Origin: Planctomycetota bacterium
GTDB taxonomy: Bacteria > Planctomycetota > UBA1135 > GCA-002686595
Reading direction: 5' to 3'
DNA length: 64,000 nucleotides
NCBI GenBank assembly: GCA_014237855.1
Contig: JABACD010000021.1
Span: 1-64,000, forward strand
Part shown: one piece after another, positions 48,833 through 58,362 of the stretch
Layout: each line of letters starts with the position of its first letter
Numbering within the stretch: the stretch's first letter is position 1
The notes under the pieces: generated by a model
The model's input: only the letters and a program-made list of their open reading frames with translations
Databases searched by the model: none
What the model was told of the DNA's origin: nothing
Translations under genes and position numbers: made by a program

Positions 48833-50314
48833 ATGAGACTTCAGCCAGCACTCTTGATCATCCTTGCTCTTACGCTCGTACCCAATTCCCTTGCGATCGG
48901 CCAGAGACAAGGACCCGCTTCAAGCCTCGCCTCTGCACTGTCCTTTCGTGGCGGAGACCCAGGCATCAGGATCAAGGCACCTGGGACACAAAATTCCCCG
49001 CCTCCTACCTGGACCCCTTCTAGCCTTGCCTCGGGACCCGACTACTCTCTCGAGGCGATGTTCCCTCTCCATCATGAGGATGTAGAAATAGATGCCATGT
49101 CCAAGGGCATGGACGTGATTCCCGCGCCAACCATCAATGGCTCTGGTGTTCCTAGCATTCAAAGCGTTGGCCGCTGGATGGGCATTATCGTCTCTGTGGA
49201 AAATGGAACTCCGGGAACGGGGTTGATCGCTCGAGCCAAGTTGAATGGCCGTTCCTCAGGCTCCGACTTGTTCTCGCACTACCTCCAAGAAAGCGTCTTC
49301 TCATCGACAGGCGTCATATCGCCCAGACTGGCCGGCGAGACACTGGTGGAGCAAACGCGTGAATCCATGGGGTTACCCTCGAATAGTTCCCACGATGTGG
49401 ATGCCATGGACTTCTCCCTGGGAGTCCGGCATCACGCACCCGCTCCTGCGAATCTCGCGGATCCGCTGTTCCCGCTCCCCCAGACCGAGAGGTTCTTCTT
49501 CTCGGTGACTCCGTCCAGTGCAACGGCTCTTAACCAGTCGAACTCTGGTTTCCTCTCTAACTCGGGCACTGTCAGCCCTGCGGACATCTACGAGATTCTG
49601 TGGAGCGGCACCGGTTGGACTGAACCGTCCGTCTATAAGAGCTGGGATACCCTGAGGAACGGCCTGAACGCCTCCCCAAACGAAGAAGACATTGACGGTC
49701 TATCAGTTGACCACTCCCGAGGCACGGTTGTCTTTTCAACTCAGGTCGAGACCAGCCGGTCACAGCTACTGCTTCACTTCGGGGGTGTGTCCGCTCCGAT
49801 GGAAGGGCAGATCGAAGGCTCCGTCGTTGTCAATCTGGGTGGAGATGACACCACGAACATCGATGCCATCTGCATTCTAGATCCCAAGGAAAGTCAAAAC
49901 TCTTTCTACTTCGGAACGCCGAGAACCGTGGCAGACGTCCCCTTCCTCGATTCCCACGCAGGCTTGAGCGTCACACGAAGTTCACTCACCGATTCCGCGG
50001 GCTACATTTCGAACGTTCTCCACCTGCAGTACTCCGGAGGCGGAGAGCCCAGCGGATCCTCCAGGTTCGTTTGCTTCTTTGGCTCCCTGAATTACGATCC
50101 GGACATTGCCTGGTCATCGCAAGTCCAAGATCAGTGGCAAGTCCTGGGAATTAGCTACAGCGATAGCTCCGTTCCTGGAAGCATGATTGATCACACCGTG
50201 ACTGCTCCTCCAACACCGGGCGGCGTGACTCTTGCTGTCACCGCGATTGAGTTCGACTTCTGGACACTTGGGACCATGAGTTCTTCATGGGTATCAGAGA
50301 TCAGAATCCCCTGA
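48833..50314 (+). CDS. Secreted protein of unknown function
   Basis: ATG 48833 opens a signal peptide (MRLQPALLIILALTLVPNSL). The 493-residue mature region is rich in Ser, Gly, Asp and beta-type segments (GRWMGIIVSVENGTPGTG, ILWSGTGWTEPSVYKSWDTL, DIDGLSVDHSRGTVVFSTQV, GDDTTNIDAICIL, SNVLHLQYSGGGEPSG). The phrases ID(G/A)LSVD and INIDAICIL-like turns look like repeated beta domains, but I recognise no family. It lies 88 bases after the kinase gene, on the same strand, and may belong to the sigma-kinase operon. No anchor is visible at the C-terminus. Confidence 0.65.
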   Translation: MRLQPALLIILALTLVPNSLAIGQRQGPASSLASALSFRGGDPGIRIKAPGTQNSPPPTWTPSSLASGPDYSLEAMFPLHHEDVEIDAMSKGMDVIPAPTINGSGVPSIQSVGRWMGIIVSVENGTPGTGLIARAKLNGRSSGSDLFSHYLQESVFSSTGVISPRLAGETLVEQTRESMGLPSNSSHDVDAMDFSLGVRHHAPAPANLADPLFPLPQTERFFFSVTPSSATALNQSNSGFLSNSGTVSPADIYEILWSGTGWTEPSVYKSWDTLRNGLNASPNEEDIDGLSVDHSRGTVVFSTQVETSRSQLLLHFGGVSAPMEGQIEGSVVVNLGGDDTTNIDAICILDPKESQNSFYFGTPRTVADVPFLDSHAGLSVTRSSLTDSAGYISNVLHLQYSGGGEPSGSSRFVCFFGSLNYDPDIAWSSQVQDQWQVLGISYSDSSVPGSMIDHTVTAPPTPGGVTLAVTAIEFDFWTLGTMSSSWVSEIRIP

Positions 50315-50623
50315 AGCTCATGAGCTAGCGAGGGCCACACCAGGTGGTATTCACGGCCCAGACGAGAAGGTCATGGGCTCTTCTCAGCAAGGCTCGATGG
50401 CGCCAGCTCTGCAGGGGTACCTTCGGATACTCGCATGGCCTCCCTGCTCCCGGGGAGACCCTGCTACAGCATGGCATCCACCGATATCGCCATCTGGCGC
50501 ACGTGAGGGGCGGGTTGGTCCGCCAATGGGAAGCAAGACTCCGTCGATTCAAGGTCTGGAGCGGGAGGGCCGAAAGCGAAGCTGACACCCTCCCAGATAG
50601 CGGCCAGAAACACGAGCTTAGCC
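50315..50623. other. Intergenic region before methyltransferase gene
   Basis: About 310 bases with no convincing gene or terminator; presumably carries the promoter of the methyltransferase gene. Confidence 0.4.
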
Positions 50624-51880
50624 ATGCAGATCGCCTCCCAAAGACCCGACCTCGATCCGACCACCGCAGAGGTACGCGCCTTCTACGAGGAGTACCCCTA
50701 CCCCTCACATTGCCTGCCGATGCTGCGCACGGGCTTCGATGCTCGTTTGATCACCAGCTTCTCCCAGCAGTCTCGACCGCCTGGTAAGAGCCTGTCGATT
50801 CTTGACGCAGGCTGCGGAAGAGGAGTCAGCCTCTTGACCACAGCCACCCTGCACCCCGAAGCACACGTGGTCGGTGCGGATATCTGCCGCGCATCCCTCG
50901 AGGACTGTCGGGCAGCCGCACAACAGCGAGGGCTTCAAAATGTGCAGCTGGCAGAGGTCGACCTGATGAGCCTCGATGGACTCACGACGCCAGACGGTGG
51001 CTTCGACCTGATCTATAGCTCCGGCGTGATCCACCATCTCTCCGATCCCGTCGCTGGCCTCTCCCGCCTCTGCCAGGTTCTCGCGCCTCATGGCAGCCTG
51101 GTTCTGATGGTGTACGGCACCATAGGCAGACGCGGCATCAAGCGCGTGATGCGAGCGCTCGCACAGTGGGTGGACAAGGATGCTCCCCTCTCAGAACAAC
51201 TCGCCTCTTCTCGCCTGCTGGTGGAAGAGCTGGCGGTTGCAGACGATCCGAACTGCCCCTGGTACCAGGCCTCGGTCTGCCCAGACCCGGAGTTCGTTGA
51301 TCGCTACTTGCACCCGAATGAGACAGATTATGATGTGCCGGCCTTGTTTGACTTGATCGACGCTGCCGGCCTGCGCTTCCACCGCTGGCTCTGTCCCGAG
51401 GATTGGTCTCTCGAAGGGCATATGCCGCCCGGTACGATGCGCGACACGATCGAAGCGCTGCCCGAACGCGAGCGTTACACCATGATCGAGCAGATCGTCC
51501 GTCCCAAGAATATCGAGGTCCTGATCACCAAGCCGGGAAACTCGGCGCGCAGGCTCCCCCCCCTCAAGGACTGGGGCGATCAGACCTTTGCCGTGAATCC
51601 CGAGGTGCAGTTCGAGAGCACCGCGCGCAACCTGTGGAGGCAATCCCGCTTCGAAGGCCTGTCTTACAGCTTGCGAGGGAGTGAGCTCCGCCACCTGCCA
51701 TTGGGAAACTTGCGGAAAGCCGCGGCGATCCTTTCCAGCCAGAACGAGCCCTTCAAGGGCAAGACTCTACTGACGGCAATGGTCGAGGACGGTGTCCCGC
51801 AGGGCGAGACACTGGCGACACTCTTCGAACTTGTGGACGCAGAGCTACTCTACTGCCCCCACGAGATCGAGCTCATGTGA
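50624..51880 (+). CDS. Class I SAM-dependent methyltransferase
   Basis: The 418-residue enzyme has a short leader with VRAFYEEYPYP, a phrase often found before methyltransferase domains, then the SAM-binding core: ILDAGCGRGVSLLTTA (motif I), VVGADICRASLEDCRAA (motif II), VQLAEVDLMSL, FDLIYSSGVIHHLSDP (motif IV) and LAPHGSLVLMVYG. The last 230 residues (FVDRYLHPNETDYDVPALFD, DWSLEGHMPPGTM) are an additional domain seen with this class. Acceptor unknown. It stands alone on the plus strand; the neighbouring acetyltransferase gene is convergent. Confidence 0.85.
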   Translation: MQIASQRPDLDPTTAEVRAFYEEYPYPSHCLPMLRTGFDARLITSFSQQSRPPGKSLSILDAGCGRGVSLLTTATLHPEAHVVGADICRASLEDCRAAAQQRGLQNVQLAEVDLMSLDGLTTPDGGFDLIYSSGVIHHLSDPVAGLSRLCQVLAPHGSLVLMVYGTIGRRGIKRVMRALAQWVDKDAPLSEQLASSRLLVEELAVADDPNCPWYQASVCPDPEFVDRYLHPNETDYDVPALFDLIDAAGLRFHRWLCPEDWSLEGHMPPGTMRDTIEALPERERYTMIEQIVRPKNIEVLITKPGNSARRLPPLKDWGDQTFAVNPEVQFESTARNLWRQSRFEGLSYSLRGSELRHLPLGNLRKAAAILSSQNEPFKGKTLLTAMVEDGVPQGETLATLFELVDAELLYCPHEIELM

Positions 51881-52008
51881 GCACCAGAGGCTCCGGTCCA
51901 TGGCCTCACATCAACAAAGCCTGGGCCGCCCGTCAGTCCATGCAACGCCCCCACAAGGCGGGGCCATGCTCTCATTCACCACCTCCGCTCCTGCTGACGG
52001 TTACCTGG

Positions 52009-52650
52009 TCAGTATTCGACCGTCAGGCTGTTCTTGACCTCGGGGTACCAGGAGAGCTTCGATCGGTCGTCGGGGAATAGTGCGGTCTGGATCATGAAGG
52101 GTTCGACCCCGTAACCCGCAGCCGTGAGCTCAGGCGTCGGCTGGGGCTCTCCAAAGCGAACTCTCGCCTCGTGCTGGAAGCCAAGCTTCTCATTCACTCT
52201 CGCGCTGCCGAGATTGGCCTCATTGAAGCCGCACTGAATCCGGTTGCAGCCGAGGTACTCGAAGCACAGCACCACCAGACACTTGCTGGCCGAGGTCGCT
52301 AACCCCTGCCCAGCGCAGCTGCTTCGAACCCAGTATCCAAGCTCCAGAGCTCTTGGATTCAGGCTGCGCCGATGAAGTCCGAATGAGCCCAGGAGTCGTG
52401 GACTCGACTCTTCGAAGAGGTGGTAGACAAGATCTCCCCCCTGGGCGAAGTCCGCTCCGTTGCTCGCAAGGCGGGCTGTCTGTTGATCGAGATCTTGCGG
52501 TAGATGCGCCCAGGAAAAGAAGTACCTGAATTCCACCTGGCTCTCTTCGATGCACTGCAGGACCTGCGCAGCGTCCTCCGGTGCAGAGGCCCGCAATACG
52601 TAGGAACGATCTCTGCTTCGATACCGGATTGTGCCGGGAGGGGTTTCCAT
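52009..52650 (-). CDS. GNAT-family N-acetyltransferase (RimJ/RimL type)
   Basis: From ATG 52650 the protein has 213 residues. It has the RimL-like layout: YVLRASAPEDAAQVLQCIEE, LLGSFGLHRRSLNPRALELG, acetyl-CoA loop YWVRSSCAGQGLATSASKCL (the usual Q/RxxGxG/A pattern is read here as AGQGLA), and the closing NLGSARVNEKLGFQHEARVR. It would transfer an acetyl group to an amino group of a protein or small molecule. The frame extends to 52695, but ATG 52650 is closer to the first strand. It ends tail to tail with the methyltransferase gene. Confidence 0.87.
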   Translation of the reverse strand: METPPGTIRYRSRDRSYVLRASAPEDAAQVLQCIEESQVEFRYFFSWAHLPQDLDQQTARLASNGADFAQGGDLVYHLFEESSPRLLGSFGLHRRSLNPRALELGYWVRSSCAGQGLATSASKCLVVLCFEYLGCNRIQCGFNEANLGSARVNEKLGFQHEARVRFGEPQPTPELTAAGYGVEPFMIQTALFPDDRSKLSWYPEVKNSLTVEY

Positions 52651-53046
52651 ATCCAAGTTTATCTGTCCATGAAAGCTCGAGCGGACCAACCACAAGGTAC
52701 CTGGTCAAGCGCTCGAGCGAGATTGCGTGAGCGCCAGGACCTTATCATCTGCTCAACCCAGGAGGACGCGACTCTTACCCGGCTCCAAGCGCTGCACCAG
52801 CGCCAGATCACCCCATCAGGACGAGATAGCTCGGGGTGGATCTCGAGGCAGACAGAGGCATCAGCTACGGACCAGCCATTTGAGAACAGCACATTCATCA
52901 TCAGCGAGTGCTCGCGCACCAGCAGCGTGAACACGAACTCCACCTCATCACCCGAAGTGAACAATATGGGAGCCCGCCCTTCTTGAATGCCAAGTACTCA
53001 ACCAAGATTCAGGCGTAAGCCCTTATGATTGAAATCGGCTAAAGGC
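52651..53046. other. Divergent region between acetyltransferase and kinase genes
   Basis: About 400 bases between divergent starts. A minus-strand frame at 52659-52964 encodes some 100 residues of mixed composition, which I do not trust as a gene. Promoters for both genes should be here; no clear elements identified. Confidence 0.4.
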
Positions 53047-56000
53047 ATGAATGAACAAGATGATCGCCGATCTCGAGCGGAAGAGCTCCTTGACGAGTGG
53101 CTAGAGCACTCTCAGGGATCCAGTGATGCGGATCACTCCAGACTGATCGAGGCACACCCCGAACTCACCGCCGAGTTCGAGGAGCTGCTCAAGGAGCTGG
53201 AGCTGGCCGACGGGCTGCTCTACCGTCTCAGGGGCTCCTCAACGGACAAGCCCAGGTCTCTAGGTGACTTCAAGCTGGTGCGCAAGATCGGCGAGGGCGG
53301 GATGGGGCAGGTCTACGAGGCACGTCAGGGGTCTCTTCGTAGGACCGTGGCCCTGAAGCTACTCTCGCCCGGACTCGCCCTATCCGACTCCGCAGTCCGT
53401 AACTTCAAGCGGGAGGCAACGACCGTCGCGGGACTCACCCACCCCGGCATCGTCCCAGTACATGCAGTTGGGGACGAAGATGGTACCCACTACTTCGCCA
53501 TGGAGCTGGTCAACGGCGTCTCCCTCGATCGAGTTCTCAATGATCTCCGAGGCCGTGATCCATCAAGGCTGTCCGCCGATGACCTCGCTGCTGCGCTGGA
53601 TCCGGGGGTTGAGAGCTCTAGCGAGTGGCTACCCGCCGGATCAAGGGCCTGGGTGCGTCTCGCTGCCGAGCTGACAGCCGACGTGGCCGATGCACTCCAC
53701 TTTGCCCACGAGTCAGGTGTACTCCACCGGGACGTGAAACCCGGAAACATCCTGCTGGGACGTGACGGCAGGCCGCTACTCACAGACTTCGGTCTGAGCC
53801 TTGTTGATGGTGCGCCCGAGGTCACGAGAACAGGTGAGTTCAAGGGCAGCCCCTACTACGTCTCCCCCGAGCAGGCCATGAGTGGTCGCGTGCCCGTCGA
53901 CCGCCGCTCGGATGTCTACTCCCTCGGAGTGACGCTCTTCGAAATGCTGACGCTGCGCCGTCCCTTTGAGGGAAAGAACGCCCTGGAGGTGTTCTCCAAG
54001 ATCACGCACAAGGCTCCGCCCGATCCCGAGCGGTACAACGCAGCCCTCCCCACGGATCTCGCGCGGATAACCCTCAAGGCCATGGATCGCGACCCGGCAC
54101 GCCGTTATGCAACGGCTGCGGAGTTCGCCGAGGACCTGCGACGATTCTTGGACCACCGCCCTGTATCCGCACGCGCCCTTCCCAAGCATATCGCGATAGC
54201 GCGCTGGGTACGGCGTGAGCCGTTCCGTGCCGCCCTTGCCTCCGTGCTCCTGATTGCCCTGGTGGTTACCGGCAACCTCTACCTTGGGCTCCGACGAACC
54301 AACAAGGAGCTTCAGGTGAGCTCGGTCCGCCTCGAAGACCTCGCCGCATTCCACGAGAGCCAGGTGGATGCCATTGATGCCGAGGCAATGGGACGGGAGA
54401 TGATGAGCCTCTTGCGCCGATCACTCGAGGTGAACCTCGAGAGCCGGGGACTGGAAGAAGAGCGGAGCCAGGAGCTACTCGACCAGTTAGACGAGCTGCG
54501 CTCCTTCCTCTACCCGACAGCCATGGCCCGCGAGCTGATCGGGACAGAGGTTCTGGCGAGAACAAGCCTGGCCATCAGCGAACAGTTCCCCGCTGAGCCC
54601 GATGTTGAAGGCGAACTCCGGCTGGCCCTCGCACGCCGCTACCTCGATCTAAGTCTGGACGAATCGGCACTCATCGAGGCGGATCGGGCCCTGGAGCTCT
54701 GGTCAGAGACCCGCTCTGGCAAGGATCCAGAGCAAATCACAGCCGAGCGGCTCGTCATTGAAGCGCTCGCGGGCCTCTCCCGATACGAGGAAGCTCAGGA
54801 GCGGATCACGCGTGTTATCCCTCTCGCCCTGGACGAAACCGTCGAGGCCAGAGTGCGCTGCTACCTCTTGATCTCGGCCGCTGGGGTTTCGATCGAGCTG
54901 AATTTGTTCGATGATGCGGACGAGTATCTCAATAGCGCGGAACAGGTGCTCGTGGCCACCAACATCCCCGCCTGCAACTTCGAGATTCTGTGCTCCCGGG
55001 CCGAACTTGCGCTGACTCGTGAAGACTTCCAGCTCGCAAACGAGCTTGCCCTGGAGGCTGTGGAATCCGGTGAAGCCGTCTTGGGTAAGAACAGTAGCCA
55101 GGTCCTCGGTATGCTCAACACCGTGGGGAACACTCTCTCGGCACTTGACCGGCTGGACGAGGCCGTTGCCTTGTACGACGACCTCCTTGCACGACTGCGA
55201 GTCAATCTGGGCCCCACCCACGGTCAGACCCTCGCCGCACTCTCCAACCTCGGTACGGCTCTGACCTACCAAGGCGATCTGGCCCGTGCAATTCCAGTGC
55301 TAGAGGATGCTCTCAAGGTGAACCAGAAGGTACGCGGCCCACTCCACCTTGAGACTCTCACCTGCCTCAAGGACCTCGGCGATGCGCTCGATGTGGCTGG
55401 CCGGCCGAGAGAGGCACTGCCCTTGTTGGAGGAGGCAGTTGATGGATTGCGGCGAGTCGTTCCACAGCCGCACGGCCGAACAATCATTGCGCTCGGGTCC
55501 CTGGCAGCTACGCACTACAGCCTCGGAGAGCTGGATCGCGCAGAGGAAGGGTGGCTCGAGGCCCTCGAGGGCAGTCGTGAGGTCTTCGGTGACGACTCGC
55601 CGACGACGACCACCCAGCTCTCGAACCTGGCCGTGCTCTACCACAGGCTGGGGCGGCTGAAGGATGCGGAGCCGCTCTCACTCGAGGTCCTCGAGACCGG
55701 CAAACGTACCCGTCCCGACGATCACCAGAGCAATATTCTCCGTCAGGTCAACTACGGCGCCCTGTTGCGCGACCTGGGTCGAAATGCGGATGCTGAGGAG
55801 TTGCTCGCGGACGCGCTCGAAAAAGGGCGCCGAAAACTGCCCCCCGGGCACTGGATCCTCGGCGGAACGCTCTCCGAACTCGGCCGAACACGATTCATGG
55901 GTGGGGACTTCGCGGGGAGCGTGCAGGACCTGGAGGAGGCCCATACACTCCTCAAGACCTTCTTCGACGGTGAGCATCCTCGGGTCAAGGAGGCAGAGCA

Positions 56001-56112
56001 AGGGCTCTCAATCGTCTACTCGACCTGGAACGAGAAAGAGCCCGACCCCAAGTGGGCCGAGCTCGCGGAGACCTGGCGCAGACGCTACGAGGGCGGTGCT
56101 GTGGACGAATAG
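53047..56112 (+). CDS. Ser/Thr protein kinase with TPR array
   Basis: The 1021-residue kinase starts at ATG 53047; a TTG 18 bases upstream is possible. An N-terminal acidic helical region (EELLDEWLEHSQGSSDADHS) is typical of planctomycete kinases. The kinase domain (residues about 70-390) has KIGEGGMGQVYEA, the Lys of VALKLL, FAMELVNG, HRDVKPGNIL, TDFGLS, and GSPYYVSPEQ. A membrane helix (ALASVLLIALVVTGNLYLGL) is followed by about 600 residues of TPR repeats, such as SQVLGMLNTVGNTLSALDRL, QTLAALSNLGTALTYQGDLA and TTQLSNLAVLYHRLGRLKDA. These are of the kinesin-light-chain-like TPR type. The kinase is likely active; the TPR part probably binds partners. A sigma factor gene lies 1.1 kb downstream on the other strand. 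Confidence 0.92.
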   Translation: MNEQDDRRSRAEELLDEWLEHSQGSSDADHSRLIEAHPELTAEFEELLKELELADGLLYRLRGSSTDKPRSLGDFKLVRKIGEGGMGQVYEARQGSLRRTVALKLLSPGLALSDSAVRNFKREATTVAGLTHPGIVPVHAVGDEDGTHYFAMELVNGVSLDRVLNDLRGRDPSRLSADDLAAALDPGVESSSEWLPAGSRAWVRLAAELTADVADALHFAHESGVLHRDVKPGNILLGRDGRPLLTDFGLSLVDGAPEVTRTGEFKGSPYYVSPEQAMSGRVPVDRRSDVYSLGVTLFEMLTLRRPFEGKNALEVFSKITHKAPPDPERYNAALPTDLARITLKAMDRDPARRYATAAEFAEDLRRFLDHRPVSARALPKHIAIARWVRREPFRAALASVLLIALVVTGNLYLGLRRTNKELQVSSVRLEDLAAFHESQVDAIDAEAMGREMMSLLRRSLEVNLESRGLEEERSQELLDQLDELRSFLYPTAMARELIGTEVLARTSLAISEQFPAEPDVEGELRLALARRYLDLSLDESALIEADRALELWSETRSGKDPEQITAERLVIEALAGLSRYEEAQERITRVIPLALDETVEARVRCYLLISAAGVSIELNLFDDADEYLNSAEQVLVATNIPACNFEILCSRAELALTREDFQLANELALEAVESGEAVLGKNSSQVLGMLNTVGNTLSALDRLDEAVALYDDLLARLRVNLGPTHGQTLAALSNLGTALTYQGDLARAIPVLEDALKVNQKVRGPLHLETLTCLKDLGDALDVAGRPREALPLLEEAVDGLRRVVPQPHGRTIIALGSLAATHYSLGELDRAEEGWLEALEGSREVFGDDSPTTTTQLSNLAVLYHRLGRLKDAEPLSLEVLETGKRTRPDDHQSNILRQVNYGALLRDLGRNADAEELLADALEKGRRKLPPGHWILGGTLSELGRTRFMGGDFAGSVQDLEEAHTLLKTFFDGEHPRVKEAEQGLSIVYSTWNEKEPDPKWAELAETWRRRYEGGAVDE

Positions 56113-56118
56113 TCAGAG

Positions 56119-57054
56119 TCAGGCCGCACGCCTCACGTCCAACCAGGCGATGGCGTCGGTCGAGTCCGTCATCACGGCAGAGGCCCCGACCTCGCGATCT
56201 TCCAGGTCCATGGTCAGTCGTGCGAGGTCAGTGGGCGTACGGTACACGAGCCACCAGTCCATGAAGGCTTCCATGTAACCTCGCATCGGAATTGGAAGGA
56301 AGTTGGCAATCATCAGGCGCCCCCCGGGACGCAGCTGGTCGAACAGGACGCGCGTCAGGCGCTGGGCCGTCCGCTCTTCGAGGTAGTCATAGAGGCCCAT
56401 GCTATAGATGAGGTCGAAGCGGCCCAGGCCTGCTTCACCTCGGAGCAGAGTGCGCACGGAGCGCTCGACAGTCTCGACCGGCCGTCCCCGGAGAGACCGG
56501 CGCACCTCGGAGAGACTGCGGCCATCCTGGTCGAGCCCGACCAGGCGAGCGATTCCTGCACCCGAGGGTGGTGTCTTGCCAGCCTCACGCATGTGTCCGC
56601 AGGCGACGGAGAGGACCTCACTTCCCACGTTTCGTCGTCCCAGGCGTTCGAGTGTCCTGGCCATCGAGGAGCGTCGCTCACGAACACCGATAGCAGGGGC
56701 CTGGTCCAAGAGGAGACGACCGAGGCGTTCCGGGGGAGCAGCACCAATCTCCGTAGCTTCTGGAGCCGATCGATAGAGGAGATCCATGGTGACTGCGTCA
56801 CCGGCATAGCCACGCGGTTTGGAGAAGGCTCGATGGGTGACCGGCTCCTCCTGAGCATGCTTGAAGAGTGCGTGCTCGCGAACAGATCTCGCAACCTCGC
56901 ACCAATGCTCGGTGGACAGCTCGGAGCGAGCCTGGTCGAGGGCCTGGAATACCTCACACCAGCGTGCTTCGAGCGGGCCTCCTGTCTCGAGGGCCTCCAG
57001 GCAACGGTCGAGGGAGGTGTTGAGGGCGTGGGTCGGGTCGCTGCAATTCTTCAT
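56119..57054 (-). CDS. SAM-dependent methyltransferase of the 'KPRGYAGD' family
   Basis: From ATG 57054 the protein has 311 residues. The N-terminal half holds VTHRAFSKPRGYAGDAVTMD, a strong signature of a methyltransferase group sometimes annotated for 3-hydroxypalmitic acid methyl ester synthesis. The SAM domain is less canonical: VLSVACGHMREAGK in the motif I position, RLVGLDQDGRSL, FDLIYSMGLYDYLEERTAQR and LRPGGRLMIANFLP. FMDWWLVYRTPTDLARLT is the family's late motif. It could make a signalling ester, but this is not tested. The sigma factor gene lies 116 bases upstream on the same strand, so they may be co-transcribed. Confidence 0.8.
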   Translation of the reverse strand: MKNCSDPTHALNTSLDRCLEALETGGPLEARWCEVFQALDQARSELSTEHWCEVARSVREHALFKHAQEEPVTHRAFSKPRGYAGDAVTMDLLYRSAPEATEIGAAPPERLGRLLLDQAPAIGVRERRSSMARTLERLGRRNVGSEVLSVACGHMREAGKTPPSGAGIARLVGLDQDGRSLSEVRRSLRGRPVETVERSVRTLLRGEAGLGRFDLIYSMGLYDYLEERTAQRLTRVLFDQLRPGGRLMIANFLPIPMRGYMEAFMDWWLVYRTPTDLARLTMDLEDREVGASAVMTDSTDAIAWLDVRRAA

Positions 57055-57170
57055 AGCTGTCGGAGGGTGGGAGAAAAAGCCGCGGGATGGACTCTTCACC
57101 CCGGTTCACCGCCAGAGACGGAGGGCCACCGGGGGTGCAACCGTCTTCCTTGAAGAAATACTCAGGCCAC

Positions 57171-57770
57171 CTAGTCGACCAGGGACTGCCACTCCGCGAG
57201 GAGCTTGCCCAGGCGACGGCGCGCACGAACCAGGCGCATACGAACTGCCTCCGGAGCGACCTCCAATTCCTCAGCGACCTCAGGAGCGCTCTTGCCTTCG
57301 AAGTAGCTCAGCTCGATCAAGCGACGATCCTCATCACCGAGGAGATTCAGCCCCACCTCAAGCGCATCTAGCTGTTCTGCCTCGGCGAGTACGTCGGCAC
57401 TCGCTGAGAGAGCCAGCAGATCGCGCCGAACAGGAGAGTCGCTGACATCGAGTCTCACGGTGTCGCCACGGTGCGCCCGCAGGTGGTCGATCAGGAGATT
57501 TCGTGCTGCCCGAAAGAGATAGGCTCGCAGACCCCCGGTCTCGTCGAAGTGCGGCGAAGGAGACTGGCGTAGATAGCGAAAGACAGCTTCGGACACGAAA
57601 TCCGAGGCTCCCATACTGGCTCGGTCGAGACTCTTCCTGCGTAGGCTCTCCTTCAAGACCACGATCTGCGTACGCAATAGCTGATCGAGAGCATCACGGT
57701 CACCACTCTCCTGCCAGCGGTTGAGCAGCTTGTCGTCGTCGGGAGTCGAGAGGGGGTCGTTCAATGTCAT
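57171..57770 (-). CDS. ECF-type RNA polymerase sigma factor
   Basis: The 199-residue protein begins at ATG 57770. Region 2 includes RWQESGDRDALDQLLRTQIV, DFVSEAVFRYLRQSPSP and LRAYLFRAARNLLIDHLRAH. Region 4 includes LLGDEDRRLIELSYFEGKSA then EVAEELEVAPEAVRMRLVRA. It matches the planctomycete ECF class that is usually paired with Ser/Thr kinases. The closest kinase is the TPR protein encoded convergently beyond the methyltransferase gene. No anti-sigma gene is adjacent. Confidence 0.9.
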   Translation of the reverse strand: MTLNDPLSTPDDDKLLNRWQESGDRDALDQLLRTQIVVLKESLRRKSLDRASMGASDFVSEAVFRYLRQSPSPHFDETGGLRAYLFRAARNLLIDHLRAHRGDTVRLDVSDSPVRRDLLALSASADVLAEAEQLDALEVGLNLLGDEDRRLIELSYFEGKSAPEVAEELEVAPEAVRMRLVRARRRLGKLLAEWQSLVD

Positions 57771-57911
57771 GCAAGACTAGCAGATCAGATGTGACGGTAG
57801 CATGACTTGCCAATTCAACTGGGGTGGGGTCGCTACACGCTCCGCCGGGGTGAGTCGTGATTCTCGAGTTTCCCCGAGCTGAGTCAATCGCCCAGGCCTT
57901 TGCCTCCGTCA

Positions 57912-57931
57912 GACCCCTGACACCTGGGGTC
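57912..57931 (-). terminator. Possible weak terminator after the CPBP/DUF2071 operon
   Basis: GACCCC and GGGGTC flank an 8-base loop, 27 bases after the stop of the last gene of the minus-strand operon. There is no T-tract, so the call is tentative. Confidence 0.35.
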
Positions 57932-57957
57932 AAGGCTTGCGCCCTCCACACAAGTGA

Positions 57958-58362
57958 TCAGTCCTCGCTGGTCTCGCTGATCTCCGCCGGAAGACGACAG
58001 GCGCGCGAGACCGCATAACGGTGGTTGGCAAAGGTACGGTAGGACCAGTCAAAGATATGGGAGAGGCCCGGGACCTCTGAAAGCACGTAGAAAGGCCAGA
58101 GAGGCCACGCGTGGCGCATCACGTGACGATACACATCTGGGCCCGTGGTCAGCTCGCCGGTTGCGAGCAAGAGTCGTAAGTCCTGAAGGAGCTCTTCCTC
58201 GGCCAAGTCGACACGCTCCTTCACCCAGTCCGCTTGAAGCGGAGCGAAGCCGAGACCCTGACGTGCGAGGGTCGAGGCCCAGAACGGGACCCACTTGCTG
58301 CAAAAACCACACGAGCCGTCGTAGAGGATCCAGCCTCTCGTCTCTTCTCCGAACCCGGTCAT
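57958..58362 (-). CDS. DCC-family thiol-disulfide oxidoreductase-like protein (DUF393)
   Basis: The 134-residue protein starts at ATG 58362, overlapping the upstream stop. It carries the family motif WILYDGSCGFCSKWVPFW (DGxCxxC) near the N-terminus and YRTFANHRYAVSRACRL near the end. It is thioredoxin-like with a CxxC redox pair; some members are membrane-associated, but no clear helix is present here apart from AWPLWPFYVLSEVPG. It is the last gene of a four-gene operon, translationally coupled (ATGA) to DUF2071. Confidence 0.85.
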   Translation of the reverse strand: MTGFGEETRGWILYDGSCGFCSKWVPFWASTLARQGLGFAPLQADWVKERVDLAEEELLQDLRLLLATGELTTGPDVYRHVMRHAWPLWPFYVLSEVPGLSHIFDWSYRTFANHRYAVSRACRLPAEISETSED

